From assembly GCA_037349105.1 (NCBI GenBank), contig JAYJMM010000036.1, positions 1,772,001 to 1,836,000 of the forward strand: a DNA stretch of 64,000 bases, in the 5' to 3' direction. This document shows, piece by piece, positions 10,301 to 30,548 of this stretch (the first letter of the stretch is position 1; the number at the start of each line of letters is the position of its first letter). Source of the stretch: Limnomonas spitsbergensis. Taxonomy: Eukaryota; Chlorophyta; Chlorophyceae; Chlamydomonadales. Position numbers and translations under genes: made by a program. The notes beneath the pieces are model-generated. The model was not told the origin of the DNA. It did not search any database and saw only the letters and a program-made list of their open reading frames with translations.

Positions 10301-11321
10301 CTGGCATGTTCGACACTTCTCTCGCGTCCGCTTCCGGATCCAACTTTGAACTCCCCACAGCCAGCCACCTCCCTAATTACATCCTGCTTTGCCACCATGC
10401 TTGTGCATGCTGGTGCAAGCTGGTGCATGCTGGTGCAAGCTTGTGCATGCTGGTGCAAGCTGGTGCATGCTGGTGCAAGCTTGTGCATGCTGGTAAAAGC
10501 TGGTGCAAGCTGGTGCATGCTGGTGCATGCTGGTAAAAGCTGGTACATGCTGCCTGGTTTATTTACATTTGCACTGCCCACCTTTTTGTTGTCATGGGAG
10601 CCATTGACGATGCAAGTCCCTGTCTTGGCCTCATAGTTGGTCTGTGCACCGAGGTCGTAGCCACAGTATTTCAGCACGTCTGCACAACGAGGAACAGGCG
10701 TCATGGTATTGCGTGACCAAAACTAGGTAGGGGCAAGGAAGCAAGACGTTGTCTCCGCCGACCCATGCCGGCTGCATGGGGTCGAGCTTGCATGGGATGA
10801 CGGGCCAGGAGAACCGGTAGTAACAGGACAGATACTGTCAGGAGAGAAAAGGATATACTTTCTAGATCCATCTTTGACTATCTTATAGATTTGAACGAAA
10901 CAGGTGACTACCTATCCTCAATGACAGGGTGCTTAGCAAGCAAGGAACAGACGCAAGTTCATCAGTGTAGCAATCGAGGCATGCATGCGGGCAGACATGA
11001 GACTTAACAAGCACACAGGCAAGCAAGAAATCTGGTGTGAGTGTGCCAATAAACATGCACCACTACACACGAATTGGATGGTCCTTCACAAGCTAGCATG
11101 CCAAAAAATAACCCAATTGAGGGTAAACATCGATATAGAAGCTGGGAGTTACCAATTCAGGTAACATATTGGTCCGGCCTACATTCAGGAGGTCGGTCCA
11201 GGGCCTTTGCGATGTCCACATTGTTCACGATGTTCGTCTTGATGCCGTTTCCCCTGCCCTCGACCTTGGCAATGAGCTTGGGCATTTTGTACCGGTAGAA
11301 GGCTGGGCGTAGAGGGGGCAT
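1326..11321 (-). CDS. EIF5: eukaryotic translation initiation factor 5 (eIF5), 3' end missing
   Basis: Cytosolic GTPase-activating protein for eIF2-GTP during start-codon selection. Eight GT-AG exons in consistent phase: 11183-11321, 10582-10679, 9351-9559, 9011-9133, 6186-6243, 4824-5045, 2883-3048 and 1326-1519 (1209 nt, 403 codons). Exon 1 starts MPPLRP and carries FYRYKMP with the family's arginine finger. The exon 1/2 join reads [18 protein letters not shown]. Exon 3 holds a four-cysteine zinc ribbon (CYSCG then CKACG). Exons 4-5 are a lysine-rich linker. Exon 6 has an acidic run followed by [16 protein letters not shown]. Exons 7-8 enter the C-terminal W2 (HEAT) domain with [13 protein letters not shown]. 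The last W2 helices, acidic tail and stop are absent, and family members run about 430-450 aa, so the gene leaves the left edge. Several introns are filled by tandem arrays, and exons 5, 6 and 7 have duplicated edges in their introns. Confidence 0.93.
2040..2240. mobile_element. possible MITE remnant (GCGCAGCAA / AATTAATTAATT type), in eIF5 intron 7
   Basis: Contains 'ccgcgcagcaa', 'cgcacctcccca' and 'taattaattaattt', the same mosaic of motifs seen at 26172-26675, 27595-27720 and 39483-39719. It is flanked by ACCGGTACCGGTAC-type palindromes. I could not fix its ends. Confidence 0.4.
2487..2538. repeat. hairpin, 19-bp arms, in eIF5 intron 7
   Basis: Arms 2487-2505 and 2520-2538 are reverse complements at 17 of 19 positions (GACGCTAAGC... 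paired with ...GCTTAGCGTC), with a 14-nt GC-rich loop. Possibly a small fold-back element. Confidence 0.7.
2590..2676. repeat. imperfect inverted repeat, 19-bp arms
   Basis: Arms 2590-2608 and 2658-2676 (CCTGGACG...CGGTCAC and its complement) match at 16 of 19 positions around a 49-nt loop. It lies in eIF5 intron 7, 50 bp from the preceding hairpin. Confidence 0.6.
3128..3180 (-). repeat. echo of the eIF5 exon 7 acceptor edge
   Basis: On the minus strand this reads an AG acceptor followed by GAGCATGCTGCCAAGCTCGC, a diverged copy of the real exon 7 start at 3048 (GAGGAGGCTGCCAAACTTGC). Both copies are phase 0 and open ([11 protein letters not shown] versus [11 protein letters not shown]), so this could also act as an alternative acceptor or exon. 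It lies about 110 bp upstream of the real junction in the direction of transcription. Confidence 0.8.
3297..3400. repeat. hairpin with telomere-like loop
   Basis: Left arm about 3297-3330 and right arm about 3364-3398 are inverted copies of roughly 33 bp with about three mismatches (core CAGCGGTTGTAACA and CTCCTTTGTTT). The loop and right shoulder contain two CCCTAAA units. The structure sits directly before the 38-bp array. Confidence 0.8.
3399..4050 (+). repeat. 38-bp minisatellite, about 17 copies, in eIF5 intron 6
   Basis: Unit contains GGTGGTGCCATCAGGAGGCA followed by GCATTCCAGTCATCCAAT. Copies are nearly identical, with rare C/T changes (GCCATCAGG versus GCTATCAGG). Because 38 is not a multiple of 3 and the unit lacks stops, all three plus frames stay open. 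These are not genes. Confidence 0.97.
4505..4786 (-). repeat. echoes of the eIF5 exon 6 donor edge
   Basis: The real exon 6 ends at 4824 (minus strand ...GCCGTACGCCTGCAG|gtggg). A second copy of roughly the last 35 exon bases plus donor lies at about 4738-4786, separated from the first by CCCTAAA-like sequence. A third copy of the donor flank (CTGCAGGTGAGGGTGGGAGA) lies at about 4505-4530, on the far side of a MITE-like element. Confidence 0.85.
4527..4725 (+). mobile_element. non-autonomous DNA element, family 1, copy 1
   Basis: Ends are inverted: left CAGTGTTTCTTTTTTCG, and right, on the complement, CAGTGCTTCTTTTTTCG. The interior carries GACTCAGCTACATGCCAGCTAC, shared in diverged form with copies at 12157-12330 and 19349-19545. 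No clean target-site duplication was seen. The element sits between two copies of an eIF5 donor edge. Confidence 0.65.
5560..5640. repeat. C-rich low-complexity tract
   Basis: Runs of C and CCCTG units in eIF5 intron 5. No gene seen. Confidence 0.8.
5757..6120 (-). repeat. tandem echoes of the eIF5 exon 5 donor edge
   Basis: The real exon 5 ends at 6186 (minus strand GATGACTCC|gtgagtggtgca). Upstream on the plus axis are about five diverged copies of this edge plus donor (plus-strand signature GTGCACCACTCACCAAGTCA) at about 5771, 5837, 5903, 5965 and 6070, spaced about 66 bp. The spacers are CCCTCAACCCTCCC or CCTTAAACCCTCAACCC, degenerate telomere-like sequence. Confidence 0.85.
6290..6520 (+). 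repeat. degenerate ~100-bp repeat, three copies
   Basis: Three diverged units share 'tctcatgggtcatg', an alternating purine/pyrimidine core (such as 'acgtacatgcacag') and 'tcactgg'. The last unit ends in GGATATCACTGGAAGTAACC, which is the apparent seed of the adjoining 20-bp array. Confidence 0.7.
6522..6990 (+). repeat. 20-bp minisatellite, about 23 copies
   Basis: Unit TATCACTGGAAGTACCCTCC with variants AACCTAC and CCCTCG at the 3' part. It lies in eIF5 intron 4 immediately beside the 11-bp array. Confidence 0.97.
7003..8975 (+). repeat. 11-bp minisatellite, about 179 copies, in eIF5 intron 4
   Basis: Unit GGAYGCTATTT. Nearly all copies are one of two states, GGATGC or GGACGC, in an irregular order, with a few GGTTGC, GGATGGT or CTACTT variants. 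The period is exact over almost 2 kb, so all three plus frames are open ([14 protein letters not shown] translation). It is an intronic array, not a protein gene. Confidence 0.98.
9590..9815 (+). repeat. diverged ~80-bp intronic repeat, three copies
   Basis: Copies near 9594, 9672 and 9775 share the pattern GTGCAGgg..aggctcag..gacagcagc..ccTgcagga. They lie in eIF5 intron 2, just upstream of exon 3. Confidence 0.5.
10395..10555 (+). repeat. 20-bp (10+10) minisatellite, about 8 copies
   Basis: Alternating TGCTGGTGCA and AGCTTGTGCA / AGCTGGTGCA / GGTAAAAGC units. It lies in eIF5 intron 2, starting about 25 bp from exon 2. Confidence 0.9.
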
Positions 11322-12156
11322 GCTGATCAGATTTGAGGGCAACCAAGGCCAGGTTCAGAGACTAATAATAATGAATGAAGTTTCCGACCTCTCCACCTAC
11401 CATCGTCCGCGTTAGAAGAGCCAATGTTCTGCATTTTTCTTCCCGTCTGTGATATTCAGGAAAGCAGCCGTCACCGTTAGCCTGCTGCTCTAATGGCATA
11501 GTCGCATGTAGCACGCTTAGGTTACGCTGTTCGCAGTGTCTGTTCGTCACCTGTGGTTCGAGAGCGAGTAACGAGTGGATCTGCTGTCTGTGAGGCTCTC
11601 AGCCGGGCATGAATTTCTCCGTTGCAGGATTCCTGGTGACAAATGCTGCCACGAAATATCCGAAATCTGAAAGCCTTCGCTTCTTAAGAGCATACGAAGC
11701 TGCCTGCTCGTGGAAGGTGACTTGAAAGTGTCTCGAGGCAAGCTCTGCAATCGTCAGAAGGAGGTCCCTTCAATTTCTCGGCAAGACGCAATGTAAACAC
11801 GATGAGGGATAATGGGTGAGTTCTGTGAGCTGGAATGACAGCATGAATTTGTCAGGAAAGAAAATACACCTGTCAGTGTGTCAGGAGCAGTTGGCTGGCA
11901 GGCCCTGGCTGTGTCCCCAACACCAGCTTCTGAAGACATGAGATCTCACACTGATGATTTAGTGAACATTCCAAAAATCCTGGTGAAAAGGTCAAAGTTG
12001 CCATGCAAGTGATTTGCCACTTGCAATGTCAGAGACTCTCTCCCATGACCTGGGTGGATGAACACATGGATTACCTTTTTTTTGCGGAAGTTGCTCTTGC
12101 TGGTTAAAATATCGGCAACTTGGCTTGAGGGGATTCTTGGGGGCCACCTTCTATCA
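11322..12156. other. intergenic, 5' side of eIF5, nothing recognised
   Basis: Region upstream of the eIF5 start codon. I see no coding exon, RNA gene or clear repeat. The promoter and 5' UTR of eIF5 should lie here, but no element can be named from sequence alone. Confidence 0.5.
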
Positions 12157-12330
12157 TTGTTTCTTTTTTAGTGATTCAGCTACAAGTCAGCTACATGACG
12201 GTCTGAGGCTGTTGGGGCCTGGCGCAGCTGGCCTCGTAGCTTGGGCCGCCGGCCGTTGGCTGGTCGAGGGTGCCCCCATCGGCCCGGTGATGGCTGCCCA
12301 GCGGCTACCAGAAGGTGGTCTGGTGTGACT
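12157..12330 (+). mobile_element. non-autonomous DNA element, family 1, copy 2
   Basis: Shares TGTTTCTTTTTTAGTGATTC and CAGCTACAAGTCAGCTACA with copy 1 (4527-4725), then diverges. The right end is unclear. Its translation CFFFSDSATSQLHDGL parallels [16 protein letters not shown] in copy 1, but this is element sequence, not a gene. Confidence 0.55.
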
Positions 12331-12589
12331 GAAACATACATTGCTTCAAACCGGTGGGGATTCTGTTGGGTTCCTTTAATGATTACTGGATAACGATTTT
12401 ATATGAATATAATGTATATGAATAAACGATGGTTGAAGTGAGGAACACACTGGTATTGCAGCATGAATGGGATGTAGGGAATGGTTTAAAGCCACATCCT
12501 GGACTCTGCAATCTTCATGGACCCATGAACATTTGTCTTCCTTTGCCATGTAGCATGTGGCAAGGTGCCATGTAGCGTGTGGAGGCATG
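12331..12589. other. short intergenic stretch, nothing recognised
   Basis: AT-rich sequence with 'atatgaatataatgtatatgaat', leading into the truncated 5' end of the retrotransposon. Confidence 0.4.
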
Positions 12590-13519
12590 TGGAGGTGAGC
12601 GGGGTGCTTCCCACCCAACCGGACCTCTCGGATCATCGTCCGGTTGCGGCGACCTTTCAACCTCCGGTAGATAGCGGCATCGACGTGGGGGGAGGTCAGC
12701 CTGATGCTGGCCAGCCAGCAGGAAGCTGTCGAACCATCCTGACCTGGAGAGCTGATAAGGCGCACATTTACAGCGCCGCGCTAGCCCGCGATGTGCAGGG
12801 CCTACAGCGTTTCAGCCTGGCCATCGCGGGAGGTGACGACGAGGCAGCCGCAGCGGCGCTCACTGCTGTGATTTGGTCTGCGGCCGAAGCTGCTGGCATG
12901 ACGCGCACTCCGCGGCCCCATGCCCGGCATGGGCAGCATCAGCGCCCCCCTTGGTGGGATGCGGAGGTTCAGAGCGCCTATGCTGCGCTGCGAGCAAAGT
13001 CACTTTGCAGTGCCCCGGGCCTAGAGCGCAAGGCAGCCAGGCAGCGCTACAAGTCCACAGTACGACGACGTCGCCGCTACTACACGCGCCATATGGCAAC
13101 GGCTATAGCTGACAGGCTGCAGCGTAGCGAGTGCAACGTCTACCGGGAGCAGCTGCAAGAGAGGCGGCAGACCTGCCCCACCACGGCTGTCTCCTCTCTC
13201 AAGTGGGAGGCACACCTGCGACAGCAATGCACCGCCACTGTGCCCCCCTCTCTTGCGGCGCCACAGGCAAACTTGCCCCCTACCACCGCTTAGCCGGAGG
13301 ACCTAGGCGTGTCAGCTGAGCAGCTTGCCTCTTGCTTCGCAAAGGCTTTCTCCCGCATGCGCGTACACACCGCGGCGGGCCTAGACGGTCTGGCGGCACC
13401 CTTTATCTAATTGGCGATGGTAGAGGACGATTCAGAGGGGGAGCAACGGCACGTGCTGAGGGATTTGCTGCAAGACTGGTTGACTGCGATGGCGGTGCGG
13501 GGGGGAATGCCTAGTGCCT

Positions 13520-13770
13520 GGCAGCCAGTCAGGATTCAGCCTGTCAGGATTCAGTTTCCAGGATCCAGGATCCAGGATTCAGCCAGTCAGGATTCAGTTT
13601 CCAGGAAGGCGCCCCCCTCGATCCCGGTGATTACCGGCCCATCCCCATCCAGGATTCAGGATCCAGGATCCAGGATCCAGGATTCCAGGATCCAGGATTC
13701 AGCCAGTCAGGATTCAGTTTCCAGGAAGGCGCCCCCCTCGATCCCGGTGATTACCGGCCCATCCCCATCA
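13520..13770 (+). repeat. tandem duplication and CAGGATTC/CAGGATCC micro-array inside the LINE
   Basis: A segment of about 85 bp (AGCCAGTCAGGATTCAG to ATTACCGGCCCATCCCCATC) is present twice. The copies are separated by repeats of 'ccaggatccaggattcagg'. This is a post-insertion rearrangement. Confidence 0.85.
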
Positions 13771-13774
13771 CTAG

Positions 13775-15216
13775 CGTGCTTTACCGGCTGTATGCCAGCA
13801 TGCTCACTGCTATCACTGATGAGTGGGCGCGATTGCATGGCCACGTCCCTCCTGAGCAGTTTGGTTTCCAACAGCGCCGTAGCACGTTCTAGGCTGCTTT
13901 CCTCCTCAGGCATGCAGTCCATGCTCAACGGGCAGCTGCAGGCCGTGGCAAGCTGCATGTGGCCTTTGTGGACTTCACAAAGGCCTATGATAGCGTGCCC
14001 CAGGAGCAGCTGTGGCGGCATTTATGCGAGCATCTTCACATGCCTGCATGCCTGTTACGCGCGGTGCAAGCGCTTTATGCCGGTGCAGTTTACATGCTCA
14101 CTGATGGCCACAAGCGCACTGGTCCTGTGCCTTGCACCAGAGGCATCAAGCAGGGCTGCCCCCTGAGCCCCCTGCTCTTTAGCCTTTACCTCAGTGACCT
14201 GCCGTCCATGCTCGCAGCTAAGTGCCCGGCAGAGGGCATTGAGATGCAGGCAGGGCGACAACTACGCTGCCTGCTGTATGCGGACGACCTCTCCAGCAGG
14301 GCTGCAACGCATGCTTGATGCCTTGCATGAATATGCGGCACATAAACAGCTTCAGGTCAATGTCAGTAATACAGAGGTCATGGCGTTTGGCAGCCGCTTA
14401 GCAGCGCAGCGCCGACAGCCAGCCCATGTTCGCGTTTACGGCCCTGACCGTGCCGTGTTGAAGCGTGTCCAAGATTTCAAGTTCTTGGGCATCACTCAGC
14501 ACGAAAGCGGCGGCCTGAAGAGGGCCATGGAGGGTAGAAAGGCGCCTTTGGCTGCTACGCTGCACCGCGTTCGTCGCATGGCAGCCAAGGTGGGCCTAAG
14601 GCGCCATCTTCCAACCCGCATCAGGTTGGCAGCTGTGTACGCAGCGCCTGCGGCCAACTACGGCGACGTGGTTTGGGCCACCAGCCACCGTCGGCCGCAG
14701 CAATGTCTCTCCAGCAAAATGCAGTCCAGCTTGCTTCAGCACCTACGCCAGGCTGCGGGGCTACCTGCATCAGCCGCCAGTTGGGGAGTCCTGAGAGAGC
14801 TGCAGCTCCAGCCACGACAGCAAGACTGGTGGACCCATATACTCCACTTCTACAATGCAGCGGTGGCACCGGCGGCACAGCAATACAGCCCTCTCATGGC
14901 TCAAGCCATGGCAGCAGATATGCAGCTTGCAGTCAGCCAGGGCACTGGCGGCCGCACCTGGTGCTCTGATCTGCTGGGTGCATTAGAGGAGCTGGAGCGG
15001 GGGGCAGCCACCCCCAACTTGTGCGAGGCAGCAGCTGCCCTACAACGCCTACCCGTCACAGAGGTGTTGGCACTAGTTGACGCAGCCTACGAGCAAGCAC
15101 GGCTGGACCGCAAGCGGCGGTGGGGACCCCAGGGACCCTACCACCGAGCACAGATCTGCGGCGACCTACCACGCCTGGTTCCAGTCCACGGCGGATGCCG
15201 TGCTGGCGCAAGCTAA
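13775..15216 (+). pseudogene. LINE reverse transcriptase domain, broken
   Basis: RT palm motifs are clear: FVDFTKAYDSVPQ (about 13966-14004), GIKQGCPLSPLLFSLYLSDL (about 14142-14201) and LLYADDL (about 14271-14291), the last containing the two catalytic aspartates. Upstream, GDYRPIPIT-like sequence is present twice because of a tandem duplication (13546-13640 and 13650-13770). Just after YADDL the frame shifts by one and continues as LQRMLDALHEYAAHKQLQVN, so a few codons and the frame are lost. A stop also interrupts at about 13890 (...RRSTF, stop, AAFLL). Enzymatically dead as written. Confidence 0.88.
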
Positions 15217-15490
15217 GAGTCGCACTAGCCAGAGGGAGTGTGCTTGTGTGCGCATAAATTTGCGACTGCGGCTCGGCGCGATCAGCACGGCTGATACCAG
15301 AGGACGGCGCAACGGTCAGCGGCGAGAGGCACGCTGCTGCCAGCGGTGTTGGGCACAGGGGGATAGCGAGCAGGTGGAGGATGCGCAACATGTGTGCTTC
15401 CAGTGCCCTAGTGTCAGGGAGCAGTTACGGGAGCGGGGGTGGACAGGTCCTCCGGGCGCTGCCACTAACTTCCACCAGCTGTACCAGGCT

Positions 15491-15872
15491 GAGCAGGGGT
15501 GGGATGCACTTGCTTTTGTGGACTGTGCTGTGGGCATTGTTGAGGGTTCGTCTCTAGGGATTCTGAGGCGCCGGTGTCGTTGGCCTTACCGGCCTTCTCT
15601 TTTCGTCCTATTTTTGTTTGTTGTTGTTGTTGTTGTTTGCCCCCTTTTTAGTTTCTTCTCTTCTCCCTTCTAATCAGTGGGGCGCCTTTGCGGCCAAGCA
15701 GGGGTGAGATACGCTTGCTTTTGTGGCCTTTTTTTTGAGAGGCTTTGTTCAGGGCTACTCTCTAGTGGAACTCAGGTGTCGGACTTGGTTTTCTTTGCCT
15801 TCCCGGCCTCTCCTTTTGTTCCTTTCCCCCCCTCTTCCTTTTAGTTTCTTCTTTTCTCCCTTCTGAACAGTT
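15491..15872 (+). repeat. tandem duplication of the LINE 3' region (~200 bp, 2 copies)
   Basis: 'gcaggggtgggatgcacttg..tttgtgg' to 'tagtttcttctcttctcccttct' at 15491-15686 is repeated in diverged form at 15697-15872. The first copy still encodes the ORF C-terminus, and the second is untranslated. Confidence 0.75.
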
Positions 15873-15913
15873 GGGCCCACACGTCCGAGCTTTGAGCGGG
15901 CCCAGAGGTGTAA

Positions 15914-16809
15914 AGTTATTAATTTGTCTTCCTTTCAAAGCTTGAGTCCGACGTTGATCACCAAAAACGCAGAAAATAATGGCAAATAAACCACACGAAA
16001 AAACACATTGACTCGCAATGCCCGGCTGCATGATCATGTGCTGCTTAGGGTCATGCGTTACTGTTAGCCATTGGCCATGCAATGCATGGTAGCACGGCTT
16101 ACGGCAAGATACGGTGCAGGTTAGGCCGGATTGTGCTACCATGATGCAATGCACACAGGCAGGCTATACATGGTCAGTTCATGGCCAGCCCCCAATCCTG
16201 AAGGTTTGAGCTGTTGGCCACAAGGCATCTCCTTTGCACTAGGGGTGCATCCATACCAGCGCAAATTATTGATGTGGAAACGGTTTCCATTTGCAAGTCA
16301 GAGAGATTGTGTGGCGGAGGGGGAAACCGTTCAGACTCCTGAATTGACTTACCGAGCCCTTCCCCCAATGTAAAACCCTGCCATCCCCAAGCCATACCCA
16401 CCCCTCGGCAGGCCATAGCCGACGTACGGTATCTTATTAAGTAGATAAATATTTATCTGTGTCTGCATGCTCTGGCAGTTGAATTGCATGCTCTGGCAGT
16501 TGAATTGCATGCACTGCCAGTTGCAGGACAATAATTAATTAATTATCTACTGGCATTTCAAAATTCAATCCATTTTGACCTCACTTCCTCACCTAGTAGC
16601 TGCACGTCAAATTTGTGGGAATAGAGAGAAGACACCGGACCCACCTTACTCCAGTACTCCACCCGACAGCCTGAATGGGTACCGAAAGTGAGGGAGTTAT
16701 TCAAGGCTGAGCAATCCGTAGATAGGGCCTGCCTTCTGGCGCTTTCTGGTGGCGGGCGGGCCCATACAAGTCTGACACTTCCCTGGCTGTAGCCCTCAAT
16801 TTTATAAGA
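15914..16809. other. intergenic, 5' side of the aminotransferase gene
   Basis: No exon recognised. Contains a three-copy 24-bp repeat (16458-16531) and AT-rich 'aattaattaatta' near 16533. The AAT promoter and 5' UTR should lie in the last few hundred bases. Confidence 0.5.
16458..16531 (+). repeat. 24-bp repeat, three copies
   Basis: Unit TTGAATTGCATGCTCTGGCA plus GTTG-type flank. The third copy reads GCACTGCCAG. Confidence 0.9.
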
Positions 16810-29233
<12,424 letters not shown>

Positions 29234-29588
29234 GCGGATGCGAGCGGCGAGGAAGGGACTGGCGTTTAGTCAGGAGACGCTGCGTCTCAGAGTGGCGATT
29301 GTTGTATGGAATGAACAGCAAGGGGTCTGGCTTTAGGGATGCATGCGTCAAATGCGATGTTCCGGTGGATTGTAAACCAAGCCCTCATAGCGCTCCATGA
29401 GGCACGAAGCCTGAGGTATATGTCTCTATGATGGCTGAAGCCGAACGGGTTTGGAATCTGGCGCGACAGGTGGGCGGGCAAACATGATCACTACCGGTAT
29501 GTTATTTGCAGCAGCATTTGCGTCTTTGATGCGCCTCTGTAACTGAGGGGTGAGTGTGGCTGACTTTGAATGGAGGGAGTCACTGACA

Positions 29589-29646
29589 TTACACCTCTGG
29601 GGGGCGTGGGCGTGGGCGCCCAACTGTTCAGTTGGGAGAAAAGAAG
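29589..29646 (-). mobile_element. LINE 3'-end fragment, minus orientation
   Basis: Reverse complement gives CTTCTTTTCTCCCAACTGAA then CAGTTGGGCGCCC...CCCAGAGGTGTAA, matching the last ~70 bp of the LINE (15850-15913). Confidence 0.75.
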
Positions 29647-29653
29647 AATTTAC

Positions 29654-30548
29654 AGGTAGAGGTAACACAAAATTGGAGAGAGTGTTAAATGCAACTTAAT
29701 AACGGTGCTTACCCGCCGAGGTAAATGCTCGGCCGCTTGGGGCTGGTAAGGAGGGAATAATGACTAAGCTCGATTCCAGCTGAATTTGCAAAACATCCAA
29801 AAGCGTACATGAACTGCCGATTGTAATTTCAGGAAATAATCTGTTTGACTGATAGGGTACACCATATCATCGGGCCAGATCGTGGTCGGCCTGCCGCCAC
29901 GATGATGGCGTGGGATGAAGTGGCTAGATATGCATGGGCGAATGGGTGGCCGAGAGTGCACTTGCAGGCAGCTCCGGTAGCCAAGGCCACACAAAAAGTG
30001 CAAAAGGGATGTACATGACAAAAGGAAGGGGGTCACCGGAACGGTCATGTAAGGCCTGTCAGGGAAACAGTCGGGTAACACGAGCGATGTGTAGAGATCA
30101 AGCAACTTGCGCAGTGTGTGTCGCCTTCACTGGTATGTGCCGAGGCCACCGGCGACCCGGCGTTTGACGTGTCGCCGTTCGGACATGACATTTTGCCAAT
30201 CGGGTTGCCAGGTCACAAACCTGATTCTTAGGGTTGAGTGGCTACGTAGCAGAAGCCAAGCGAAGAAGCCAGCGTGTCAACAGCAAGATATTTGCCGTAT
30301 ATCTGACTGTCACTCAGTTCTTCGCAGTCGAAACTTTCTCGATCCTCCCCACCGGAGGGATAAATCACCAGCAGAACATATACACAACGCGACTCCGCTT
30401 TCCTATTAAATCATCAGTATATCTGGTGGGGTATCTCAATACATAAAATCTTATCTTCTGCACGAAGTATTTCCAAAAGCTTACTGCCGGTGCTACACCT
30501 CGAGCTCGAGCGTGCACAATTGCAGCTACTGCTTCGTCTGAAGTTCAA
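29654..30548. other. intergenic, between AAT and the ELF3-like gene A, nothing recognised
   Basis: No exon, RNA gene or array recognised. Should contain the 3' UTR of AAT and the promoter/5' UTR of the ELF3-like gene. Confidence 0.45.

Larger units (their letters stand above)
12590..15913 (+). mobile_element. non-LTR (LINE) retrotransposon, 5'-truncated and decayed
   Basis: Order of remnants: the C-terminal tip of an apurinic-type endonuclease (LSDHRPVAATF near 12622-12655), a linker with RPPWWDAEV, the reverse transcriptase (from about 13740), a thumb/connection region (about 14300-15215), then a C-terminal cysteine-histidine knuckle (C-x2-C...H-x3-C at about 15340-15400) and a 3' tail ending in CCCAGAGGTGTAA at 15913. 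No long terminal repeats, and the start of the endonuclease is lost, as expected for 5' truncation on insertion. Frameshifts, an in-frame stop near 13408 and internal duplications show it is inactive. Short 3'-end copies of the same family lie at 28276, 29589, 39065, 46892 and 62280. Confidence 0.88.

Noticed and set aside
12125..12328. 67-codon open frame CFFFSDSATSQLHDGL
   Set aside because: Belongs to a dispersed element also found at 4527 and 19349.
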